From positions 155,854 to 219,853 of the forward strand of contig NZ_BNBM01000013.1 of the NCBI RefSeq assembly GCF_014655715.1: 64,000 bases of DNA. Reading direction: 5' to 3'. Position 1 is the first letter of the stretch. Each line of letters starts with the position of its first letter. The notes under the pieces were generated by a model. That model did no database searches, was not told the origin of the DNA, and saw only the letters and a program-made list of their open reading frames with translations. The DNA is from Streptomyces lanatus (GTDB lineage Bacteria > Actinomycetota > Actinomycetes > Streptomycetales > Streptomycetaceae). The position numbers and the translations under genes are program-made. Positions 32,860 through 42,287 of the stretch are shown here, in pieces.

Positions 32860-33835
32860 CGCGCCCTGGTCGTGCCGTGCGGGGCACCGCGGGTGTCGGG
32901 TGACCGGAGCCGGGCGCCGGGACGGGCACAGCGGGTGCCGCATGGCCAGACCCGGCCGCCGAGACAGGCACGGCCGGCACCGGGAGCGGCAGGACGCGCG
33001 GCGGACCAGAGACCCGGGCCTCCTGTGCCTCCTCCACCCCGACCAGCACCGCCATCTCCGCGGCCCGCGCAAGCGACCGTCGGTCCGCCCGGCCGTCCGG
33101 CGTGATCGGCTCCAACACCTCCACCTCCGCGACCAGTTCGCGCGCCCTCGCCACCCGCCACACCGACGCCAGCAGTGAGTCGTCGCCGACGAACGCGGCC
33201 GCCGTGCTCCAGTAGTTCAGCCGTACCGGCTGCACCGGGGCGCCCGCATCGAGGGCGGCCTGGAAGGCGGCCCGGCGGAACTGGCCGTTGGCACGGCCGC
33301 ACCAGGTGCTGCCCTCGGGGAAGACGGCCACCGCCTCCCCCGCCCGTAGCGCCCCGGCGATCCGGGCCACCATCTCGGGCAGGGCGCGGATCCGGTCGCG
33401 GTCGATGAACAGGGCGCCGCTGCGCGCGGTCAGCCACCCCGCGACCGGCCAGTCCCGGATCTCCGACTTGGCGAGCATCCGGGCCGGGCGCACCGCGGCG
33501 AGCAGCGGGATGTCCAGCCAGGAGACGTGGTTGGCGACGAGCAGCACCCCGCCGTCCGGTGCCGCGCCACCGTCGACCCGTACCCGGACCCCCGCGGTCC
33601 GTACGACCCAGCGGCACCAGCTCCGGACGAGCCCGGCGGGGACGCGCCCACCGAGCGGCATCGCCGCGAACCCGAGGAGCAGCAGGAACAGGACCGCCAC
33701 GATCCGGACGGCGGCCAGGGGTATGGCCCTGGCCGATTCCGCCCGGTCGACGCAGGTCCGCGGGGAGCAGGGGGCGCTGGGCCGCCAGAGGTCTCCCTTG
33801 TCGGGAGCGTGACCCGCCGTGACGGACGTGCTCAT
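32849..33835 (-). CDS. 1-acyl-sn-glycerol-3-phosphate acyltransferase family protein (OlsA-like)
   Basis: About 328 residues. A membrane segment (AVRIVAVLFLLLLGFAAMPL) is followed by the PlsC domain with HX4D in NHVSWLD and FPEGSTW. Directly downstream of a GNAT acyltransferase of OlsB type; the pair matches ornithine-lipid synthesis, where OlsA adds the second acyl chain to lyso-ornithine lipid (inference from pairing). The C-terminal about 50 residues are a Pro/Val/Gly repeat (PAVPVSAAGSGH, PAVPVPAPGSGH) absent from most PlsC proteins. GTG 33853, overlapping the previous stop, is an alternative start. Its 3' end overlaps the convergent UvrA-like gene by 11 bases. Confidence 0.87.
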   Translation of the reverse strand: MSTSVTAGHAPDKGDLWRPSAPCSPRTCVDRAESARAIPLAAVRIVAVLFLLLLGFAAMPLGGRVPAGLVRSWCRWVVRTAGVRVRVDGGAAPDGGVLLVANHVSWLDIPLLAAVRPARMLAKSEIRDWPVAGWLTARSGALFIDRDRIRALPEMVARIAGALRAGEAVAVFPEGSTWCGRANGQFRRAAFQAALDAGAPVQPVRLNYWSTAAAFVGDDSLLASVWRVARARELVAEVEVLEPITPDGRADRRSLARAAEMAVLVGVEEAQEARVSGPPRVLPLPVPAVPVSAAGSGHAAPAVPVPAPGSGHPTPAVPRTARPGRVTA

Positions 33836-33849
33836 GGCCGCCACGTCCG

Positions 33850-34620
33850 TCACGCCGGGACGAGGGAGAGGAAGTGCCGCAGATAGCGCGGGTTCACCCG
33901 GCGCATCGACAGCAGCACATACAGGTCGGCGACCCCGAACTCCGGGTCGTGCGCGGCCTCGCCGCAGACGAAGGCGCCGAGGCGGAGGTACCCGCGCAGC
34001 AGGGCCGGGAGTTCGATGCGGGTGGCGGGGACGGGCGCCGTAGGCTGCCAGGGCCGCAGCGGCCGTACCCGGTACTCCTCGGGAGCGAGGTGCTTGGCCT
34101 GGACCCGGTCCCAGGTCGCGGCGGCGAGGGTGCCGCCGTCGGCCAGCGGGATCGAGCAGCAGCCCGCCAGCCACTCGTGGCCGCGGTCGACCATGTAGCG
34201 GGCGATTCCGGCCCAGATCAGGCTGATCACGGCGCCGTCGCGGTGGTCGGGGTGGACGCAGGAGCGGCCGACCTCGACCAGATTCGGACGCAGGGAGTCG
34301 ATCCGGCTGAGGTCGAACTCGCCCTCCGAGTAGAGTCGGCCCGCGACCGCGGCCCGCTCCGGGGGCAGCAGCCGGTAGGTGCCGACGACCTGTCCGGACA
34401 CTTCCTCACGGACGAGCAGGTGGTCGCAGTACGCGTCGAAGGCGTCGATGTCGTGACCCGGCTGCGGGGTGGTCAGCAGGGCCCCCATCTCGCCCGCGAA
34501 GACGTCGTGTCGCAGCCGCTGGGCGGCGCGCACGTCCTCTTCGTTGCGGGCGAGGCCCACGGTGTAACGGGTGGGTGCCGTGGGCTGCGGGGGACGGTCG
34601 ACGGTCAGTACGCCGGTCAT
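33850..34620 (-). CDS. GNAT acyltransferase, OlsB/hemolysin-like (ornithine lipid synthesis type)
   Basis: 256 residues matching the Acetyltransf_5 type: VRAAQRLRHDVFAGEMGA at the start and LVEVGRSCVHPDHRDGAVISLIWAGI in the acyl-donor region. OlsB joins a 3-hydroxyacyl group to ornithine's alpha-amino group. The downstream PlsC-type gene, 4 or 18 bases from its stop depending on start, completes an OlsBA-like pair. AGGAG lies 6 bases before the ATG. Ornithine lipids are typical phosphate-limitation membrane lipids in streptomycetes. Confidence 0.85.
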   Translation of the reverse strand: MTGVLTVDRPPQPTAPTRYTVGLARNEEDVRAAQRLRHDVFAGEMGALLTTPQPGHDIDAFDAYCDHLLVREEVSGQVVGTYRLLPPERAAVAGRLYSEGEFDLSRIDSLRPNLVEVGRSCVHPDHRDGAVISLIWAGIARYMVDRGHEWLAGCCSIPLADGGTLAAATWDRVQAKHLAPEEYRVRPLRPWQPTAPVPATRIELPALLRGYLRLGAFVCGEAAHDPEFGVADLYVLLSMRRVNPRYLRHFLSLVPA

Positions 34621-34836
34621 GGCTTACTCCTGGTCACGGGCCGGGGACGGCGAGCGGAGACATTGCGAGCGGTGCGATGTGCCGCCCCTGTTCTTCCTAT
34701 GCCGGTTGGCGTACGCGTGACCTGTGCCAGGAGCGCGGATGTGCGGATGTTGAACGGCACGGGCCGGTACCGGTCGTCCACATTCCGGTGCCCGTCCGGT
34801 CAGCCGGAGGGTCCGGTGCCGTTCATCTGGGTGGCG

Positions 34837-34884
34837 CGGAAAAGGCGAGACGGGGCCGGGGAGCACCTCCCGACCCCGCCCGTC
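34837..34884 (-). terminator. Intrinsic terminator of the succinate dehydrogenase operon
   Basis: A GC hairpin (34850-34884, arms CGGGGCCGGGGAG and CTCCCGACCCCG with small mismatches) lies 28 bases after the sdhB stop. On the minus strand it is followed by CGCCTTTTCC, giving a T-tract, so this is a convincing terminator. The rest of the 34621-34911 gap holds the acyltransferase promoter region. Confidence 0.7.
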
Positions 34885-34911
34885 CGCACCTTACGGCGAA
34901 CGTCTGTCGGT

Positions 34912-35654
34912 CTACCGCTTCACCTTCCGCGTGGCCCGCAGCCACTCCTTGTTCATGCTCGTGATGGACATCAGCGGGATGCCCTTCGGGCAGGCGGTGG
35001 CGCATTCGCCGGTGAGGGTGCAGCCGCCGAAGCCCTCGTCGTCCATCTGCGCCACCATGTCGAGGACCCGTGTCTCGCGTTCGGGCGCGCCCTGCGGAAG
35101 CACGTTCAGATGGTTGATCTTGGCGGAGGTGAACAGCATCGCCGCCCCGTTGGGGCAGGCCGCGACACACGCCCCGCACCCGATGCACTCGGCGTGCTCG
35201 AAGGCGAGGTCGGCGTCCGGCTTCGGCACCGGCGTGGCATGCGCCTCGGGTGCCGCGCCCGTCGGGGCCGTGATGTAGCCGCCGGCCTGGATGATCCGGT
35301 CGAAGGCCGACCGGTCCACGACGAGGTCCTTGATGACCGGGAAGGCCGATGCCCGCCACGGCTCGATGTCGATCGTGTCGCCGTCCTTGAAGGACCGCAT
35401 GTGCAACTGGCAGGTCGTCGTCCGCTCGGGCCCGTGCGCATCGCCGTTGATGACGAGCGAGCAGGCGCCGCAGATGCCCTCACGGCAGTCGTGGTCGAAG
35501 GCCACGGGGTCCTCACCCCGCAGGATGAGCTCCTCGTTGAGGGTGTCGAGCATCTCCAGGAAGGACATGTCGGCCGAGATGCCGTCCACCTCGTACGTGG
35601 ACATGGTGCCTTCGGCGTCGGCGTTCTTCTGCCGCCAGACGCGCAGGGTGAGCT

Positions 35655-35658
<4 letters not shown>
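34912..35658 (-). CDS. sdhB: Succinate dehydrogenase/fumarate reductase iron-sulfur subunit
   Basis: 248 residues. The plant-type [2Fe-2S] motif is CREGICGACSLVINGD with a further Cys in TTTCQLH; C-terminal CIGCGACVAACP and CTLTGECATACP carry the remaining cluster ligands. The ATG at 35658 overlaps the flavoprotein stop (ATGA). Part of the three-gene membrane complex that oxidises succinate and passes electrons to menaquinone. Confidence 0.95.
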
Positions 35659-37604
<1,946 letters not shown>

Positions 37605-37605
37605 G

Positions 37606-38313
37606 TCAGCTCACCAATCCGGTCATGACGCCCACGGGTACGGCGATGAAACCGACCGTGAGCAGCAGCGCGAGGATGTCGGCCGTGGCTTTCAGGGCGC
37701 GGTCGCGGGTGCGGCTGCCGGCGCCGAGGGTCTGGGCGGCGCTCCAGAAGCCGTGCCGTATGTGCAGGCCGAGCGCGAGCATCGCGACGATGTAGATGAC
37801 GTTGCCGTACCAGGTGGAGAAGGTGTCCACGACGTTCTGGTACGGATGGCCCTCCTGGAAGCCGCCGGAATGCACGGTGCCGGTCGTCAGGTCGAGGATG
37901 TGCCAGACGATGAACAGGCCGAGGATGATGCCGCCCCAGCGCATGGTGCGCGTGGCGTAGGAGGCGCGCGGCTTCTTGTGCACGTACTTGCTGGGCCGCG
38001 CCCTGATGTCGCGGCGGCTGAGCTGGTACGCCGAGGTGGCGTGTGCGACGACGGCGACGACCAGCACGATCCGGACGAGCCAGAGCGTCCACTCGTAGTG
38101 CATGAAGGGCTCGCCGATGGTGCGCAGCCAGTGGGCGTAGTGGTTGAACTCGCCCGCCCCGAAGTAGATCTTCAGGTTGCCGATCATATGGACGACCAGG
38201 TACGCCAGCATGATCAGTCCGCTGACCGCCATCACGGTCTTCTTGCCGACGGTGGAGTCCCACACCGTGCGTGCCATGGACGGCCGTCGATCCGTCCGCG
38301 TTGCCAGAGCCAT
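37606..38313 (-). CDS. sdhC: Succinate dehydrogenase cytochrome b subunit
   Basis: 235 residues with five membrane helices (for example KTVMAVSGLIMLAYLVVHMI, GGIILGLFIVWHILDL, VIYIVAMLALGLHIRHGFW). Conserved His residues in VVHMIGN, HATSAY, WHILDL and LHIRHG fit two haem b. First gene of sdhCAB, divergent from a LysR regulator 84 bases away, which probably controls it. Confidence 0.93.
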   Translation of the reverse strand: MALATRTDRRPSMARTVWDSTVGKKTVMAVSGLIMLAYLVVHMIGNLKIYFGAGEFNHYAHWLRTIGEPFMHYEWTLWLVRIVLVVAVVAHATSAYQLSRRDIRARPSKYVHKKPRASYATRTMRWGGIILGLFIVWHILDLTTGTVHSGGFQEGHPYQNVVDTFSTWYGNVIYIVAMLALGLHIRHGFWSAAQTLGAGSRTRDRALKATADILALLLTVGFIAVPVGVMTGLVS

Positions 38314-38325
38314 GGAACAGGACGC

Positions 38326-38343
38326 TAGGGCCGAACGGCCCTA
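38326..38343. promoter_or_regulatory. Perfect palindrome between sdhC and the divergent LysR gene
   Basis: TAGGGCC-GAAC-GGCCCTA is an exact inverted repeat 12 bases from the sdhC start; slightly downstream, CTATCG (38341-38346) and CGATAG (38372-38377) form a second pair. LysR proteins bind such dyads between divergent genes, so these are candidate operators. Confidence 0.5.
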
Positions 38344-38397
38344 TCGGTCCAAGACATGGTCCGGCTCGTTTCGATAGTCGGTGCCTATGATGCCTGT

Positions 38398-39282
38398 ATG
38401 CAGTTCCAGCAGCTCCAGTACTTCGTGGCGGTCGCCGAGACCCGGCACTTCACCCGGGCCGCCGATCTCGTGCATGTCGCGCAGCCCTCGCTGTCGCAGC
38501 AGATCAAGGCGCTGGAGCGGGAGTTGGGCGCGGACCTGTTCCTACGGGCGCGCGGCAACATCTCGCTCACGGATGCCGGGGAGGCCCTGCTGCCGCTGGC
38601 CCGGCGCATCCTGGCCGACGCGGACACCGCCCGCCACGAGGTGCTGGAGCTGGTGCAGCTGCGCCGGGGCCGGGTCCGCCTGGGTGCGACGCCGAGCCTG
38701 TGCACGGGCCTGCTCCCGGACGTGCTGCGCGCCTTCCACGACCGCTATCCCGGTATCCAGCTGCTGATCGAGGAGGGCGGCTCGCACGATCTCGTACGAC
38801 AGCTCGCCCGCGGCGCCCTGGACCTGGCCCTGGTCGTGCTTCCGCTGCCGACGCCCTCCCCCGCGCTGACCACGGTGGAGCTGCTGAGGGAGGACCTGGT
38901 CGTGGTCTCCTCCCCCGAGGCTCCCCACCCCGGCGGCGGCCGGCGCAGCGTGCGCGTCGCCGATCTGGAGGGCGAGCGTCTTGTGATGTTCCGGCACGGC
39001 TACGACCTGCGGGAACTGACCGTGGCCGCGTGCCGTGCCGAGGGCTTCGAGCCGGACTTCGCGGTGGAGGGCGGGGAGATGGACGCGGTGCTGGGGTTCG
39101 TGCGGGCGGGCCTCGGGGTGGCCGTCGTACCGCGCATGGTGGCGGCCAGGTCGGGCCGGGGGCTGCGGGTCACCCCGCTGGCCCGGCCCGGTCTGTACCG
39201 GACGATCGCGCTGGCCCACCGCAGCGATGTGGCGCCGCCGCGGGCCGCGCGGGAGTTGCAGCGGATGCTGCTCGAGCGGTGA
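38398..39282 (+). CDS. LysR-family transcriptional regulator, divergent from sdhCAB
   Basis: 294 residues. The N-terminal HTH is MQFQQLQYFVAVAETRHFTR then VAQPSLSQQIKALERELG; the rest is a periplasmic-binding-like effector domain. The ATG at 38398 is where the domain starts; the longer frame from 38356 lacks support. Its divergent position and shared palindromes make sdhCAB the expected target. Effector unknown, perhaps a dicarboxylate. Confidence 0.92.
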   Translation: MQFQQLQYFVAVAETRHFTRAADLVHVAQPSLSQQIKALERELGADLFLRARGNISLTDAGEALLPLARRILADADTARHEVLELVQLRRGRVRLGATPSLCTGLLPDVLRAFHDRYPGIQLLIEEGGSHDLVRQLARGALDLALVVLPLPTPSPALTTVELLREDLVVVSSPEAPHPGGGRRSVRVADLEGERLVMFRHGYDLRELTVAACRAEGFEPDFAVEGGEMDAVLGFVRAGLGVAVVPRMVAARSGRGLRVTPLARPGLYRTIALAHRSDVAPPRAARELQRMLLER

Positions 39283-39285
39283 GCG

Positions 39286-40164
39286 TCAGGAGCGCGGGGT
39301 CAGCAGGTCCGGCATGCCGATGCGCTCGTAGAAGTCGGCGCGCACGGCGTCGGCGAGGTCGCTGACCCGCTCCGAGCCGTCGTTCGCCGGGTCGATGGTG
39401 GTGCGGAACGGCCGCTCGCCCTTCGGGGTGTCGACGATGCGCACGATGGCGTCGGCGACCTCCCGCACGTCGGCGTCGGCCGGTGCCAGGGCGGCGAGGG
39501 CCTTGCCGACGTCGTCCATCAGACCGGCGTAGAAGGCGTCGTACGCCTGAGCCGTGCCCGTGTCGGCGGGGTGCATGGCGTGGGCGAAGTGGTTGGTGCC
39601 GGAGGTGAAGGAGCCGGGGACCACGAGGGCCGTGTCGATGCCGAAGCGGGTCAGCTCGACGGCGTAGCTCTTGGCGAGGTGGTCCATGGCCGACTTGGCG
39701 GCGAAGTAGGGGCCGAGGTAGGGCGGGGTGCCGCCGTAGGTGCTGGAGGAGCCGACCCACAGCAGCAGGCCGTCGCGGCGGTCCCGCATCTGCGGCAGGA
39801 CGGCCCGGTTGACGCGCTGCGTCGACAGCACGTTGGTGTCGTAGATCTCGGCGATCTGCTCGGGGGTGAAGGACTCCGTCGGGCCGAGCACCATGTGCCC
39901 GGCGTTGTGCACGACGACATCGATCCGGCCCACCTCGGCGACCGCGGCGTCCACGGACTCCTGGCTGGAGACGTCGAGTTCGACGGTGCGCAGGTCGACT
40001 CCGTGCTCGGCGGCGTAGGACTGGGCGTCGGCGACGGCCGGGGCGTTGCGGCCGGTGGTCTGGCGTATGCCGGCGTAGACGGTGTGGCCGGCGTCGGCGA
40101 GGGCGCGGGCGGTCAGGGCGCCGAAGCCGCTGGAGGCACCGGTGACGAGGGCGACGTAGGGCAT
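39286..40164 (-). CDS. Short-chain dehydrogenase/reductase
   Basis: 292 residues. Cofactor motif VTGASSGFG (TGxxxGxG), NAG in VVVHNAGH, catalytic Ser in VGSSSTY and Tyr-x3-Lys in YFAAKSAMD. NAD(P)-dependent oxidoreductase of unknown substrate. AGGAG precedes the ATG. Follows a zinc alcohol dehydrogenase gene by 22 bases in the same direction, so the two probably act on the same alcohol/carbonyl compounds. Confidence 0.92.
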   Translation of the reverse strand: MPYVALVTGASSGFGALTARALADAGHTVYAGIRQTTGRNAPAVADAQSYAAEHGVDLRTVELDVSSQESVDAAVAEVGRIDVVVHNAGHMVLGPTESFTPEQIAEIYDTNVLSTQRVNRAVLPQMRDRRDGLLLWVGSSSTYGGTPPYLGPYFAAKSAMDHLAKSYAVELTRFGIDTALVVPGSFTSGTNHFAHAMHPADTGTAQAYDAFYAGLMDDVGKALAALAPADADVREVADAIVRIVDTPKGERPFRTTIDPANDGSERVSDLADAVRADFYERIGMPDLLTPRS

Positions 40165-40186
40165 GGCGGAACTCCTTGGGGGAAAG

Positions 40187-41197
40187 TCAGGCGAAGGTGA
40201 TCACGCTGCGGCCGTGGGCGGTGCCGTCGGCCATGGCGTCGAGTGCGGAAGGCGCCTGGTCCAGGCCGATGGGCGTGACCTCGGGCAGGATGCCGTGGGC
40301 CGCCGAGAAGGCGAGGGTGTCGCGCAGGTCGTGCGGGGAGCCGGACGGGGACGCGGCCACGTGCAGCCGGTTGAGGATCATGGGCTGCGTGGGCAGGGTG
40401 AGCGGCTCGGAGCCGTAGCCGAGGAGCAGCAGGGTGCCGTCGGGGGCGATGCCGCCCAGGGTGGCGGTGGCCGCGGCGGTGGACGGGGCGGCGTTCAGCA
40501 CCAGGTTGGCGCCACCGTCCCAGGCCTTGAGGGCGTCGGCCGGGTCGGACTCGTCGGTGGCGACGAACAGTTCGGCGCCCAGCGCCTTCGCCTGGTCCTC
40601 GCCGCGCCGGGAGCGGCCCACCACGGCGACACGGGCGCCCATGGCGACGGCGTAGCGCGCGGCCAGGGCGCCGACTCCGCCCAGGCCGACGACGGCGACC
40701 CGGGAACCGGCCTTCACGCCACCCTGCCGCAGACCGTTGAAGGCGGTGAGCCCCGCGCACATCAGCGGTGCCGCGGCCACGGGGTCGAGGCCGTCCGGCA
40801 GCGGGGTGACGAAACCGGCCTTGAGCAGGGCGTACTCGGCGTATCCGCCGTCGGCCACGATGCCGGTGATGCGCTTGCGGGGGCACAGGATCTGGTCGCC
40901 GCGCACGCAGTAGTCGCAGTGCCCGCAGGAGTCGTACAGGAACTGGCCGCCCACCACCGTGCCGACCTCCGGGAAGGTCACGCCCTCGCCGACGGCGGTC
41001 ACCACTCCGGTGATCTCGTGGCCGGGGACGACGGGGTACCGGGCGAAGGGGTAGTGGCCGCGCAGCAGGTTCAGGTCGGAGAAGCAGACGCCGCAGGTGG
41101 TGACCTTGACGAGGACCTCGCCGGCGGCGGGCTGGGGGATGTCGAGGGTGTCGAGGGTGAGCGGGAGGTTCGCTCCGGTGGCGACGGCTGCACGCAT
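40187..41197 (-). CDS. Zinc-dependent alcohol dehydrogenase (MDR family)
   Basis: 336 residues. Catalytic zinc ligands in CGVCFSD and GHEITG, structural zinc in CGHCDYCVRGDQILC, and the nucleotide loop VVGLGGVGALAARYA. Oxidises alcohols or reduces aldehydes with NAD(P). ATG 41197 is chosen where homology starts; the longer frame to 41320 has no site. Transcribed with the SDR gene, probably under the LysR gene just upstream. Confidence 0.93.
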   Translation of the reverse strand: MRAAVATGANLPLTLDTLDIPQPAAGEVLVKVTTCGVCFSDLNLLRGHYPFARYPVVPGHEITGVVTAVGEGVTFPEVGTVVGGQFLYDSCGHCDYCVRGDQILCPRKRITGIVADGGYAEYALLKAGFVTPLPDGLDPVAAAPLMCAGLTAFNGLRQGGVKAGSRVAVVGLGGVGALAARYAVAMGARVAVVGRSRRGEDQAKALGAELFVATDESDPADALKAWDGGANLVLNAAPSTAAATATLGGIAPDGTLLLLGYGSEPLTLPTQPMILNRLHVAASPSGSPHDLRDTLAFSAAHGILPEVTPIGLDQAPSALDAMADGTAHGRSVITFA

Positions 41198-41304
41198 CGC
41201 GGGCTCCAAGGGGGGATCGGGGATTCGGTACGCCGGTGAATTCCCGGCACTTCCGAGTCTGTGAGCCCGCCTTGGTCCCGTCCAATGCCGGTTGCGGCCC
41301 GATT

Positions 41305-41321
41305 GATGCCCAGGCGGCATC
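41305..41321. promoter_or_regulatory. Perfect 17-bp inverted repeat upstream of the alcohol dehydrogenase gene
   Basis: GATGCC-CAGGC-GGCATC lies between the LysR stop (41331) and the dehydrogenase start (41197), about 110 bases upstream of the latter. It has the size and symmetry of a LysR-type operator; the adjacent LysR protein is the natural candidate. Confidence 0.5.
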
Positions 41322-41330
41322 GGCGCAGGT

Positions 41331-42221
41331 CTAGCGCGTGCCGTGGGCCCGTAGCGTCTCGACGAAGTTCGTCACGAGGTGGGAGGGGCGTGCGGCGTTC
41401 CAGGCCAGGGAGACCTGCCCCGGAGGTACGTCGGCGACCGGGACGTAGGCGATGTCGGACCTCGGGAACGCCGCCGCGACGGAGGACGGCACGAAGGCGA
41501 TGCCGCGGCCGCCGCGGACGTAGCCGAGGAGTTCCTCCATGTCGTGGAAGGCGGGGCCGTGGCCGGGCCGGGTGCCGTCGGGGCGCGGATCGGCGTTCCA
41601 GACGGCCGACCAGGCCTCGGCCGCCTCCGCGTACTCCAGGACGGGTTCGCCGGTCAGGGCGGCGAGGGCGACCTTGGCGTCGCGGGCCCGGGGATGGTCG
41701 ACGGGCAGGACGGCGGCGATGTGCTCGGGGTAGAGCGGCAGCAGGTCGACCCCGTCGGCCTCCAGGGGCGGCCGTACGAACCCGACGTCGACGGAGCCTT
41801 CCAGCAGGGCCCTCGCCTGGCTCCACCAGCGCAGCCGGACCAGCTCGATGGACACGCGGGGGAACCGGGCGGAGAACGCGTTCAGGGCGAGGCCGACGTC
41901 CGTGCCGAGCATGAAGCCGACGATCAGCGCGTTGTCCCCGGAGCCGATGCGCCGGGCCCGTTCCTGGGCGGCCTCCGAGGCGGCGAGCAGTGCCTTGGCG
42001 TCGCGCAGGAACTGTTCGCCGGCCGGGGTGAGCGTGACCTCGCGCGTGCTGCGGGTGAACAGGTCGACCCGCAGCTCGTGCTCCAGCTGCCGCACCTGCC
42101 GGGACAGCGCCGGCTGGGTGACGTGCAGGGCGACGGCGGCCCGGCCGAAGTGCCGGCGCTCCGCGACGGCCACGAAGTAGCGCAGCTTACGCAGATCCAG
42201 GTCGATCGGCCGTTCGGGCAT
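41331..42221 (-). CDS. LysR-family transcriptional regulator
   Basis: 296 residues: HTH LRKLRYFVAVAERRHFGRAA and VTQPALSRQVRQLEHELRV, followed by a substrate-binding-like domain. It lies directly upstream of the ADH/SDR pair in the same orientation, with a 17-bp palindrome in the gap, and likely controls that pair. Effector unknown. Confidence 0.92.
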   Translation of the reverse strand: MPERPIDLDLRKLRYFVAVAERRHFGRAAVALHVTQPALSRQVRQLEHELRVDLFTRSTREVTLTPAGEQFLRDAKALLAASEAAQERARRIGSGDNALIVGFMLGTDVGLALNAFSARFPRVSIELVRLRWWSQARALLEGSVDVGFVRPPLEADGVDLLPLYPEHIAAVLPVDHPRARDAKVALAALTGEPVLEYAEAAEAWSAVWNADPRPDGTRPGHGPAFHDMEELLGYVRGGRGIAFVPSSVAAAFPRSDIAYVPVADVPPGQVSLAWNAARPSHLVTNFVETLRAHGTR

Positions 42222-42287
42222 GGCCTCACGCTATACGGCGGCGGCCCGTCCGGCCCACGGCTCCACCTGGTACGCCCCAGCCCTCCC

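Noticed and set aside
30373..33072. Minus-strand open frame of about 899 codons
   Set aside because: Antisense to the UvrA-like gene, whose motifs are unambiguous; composition is typical of a shadow frame.
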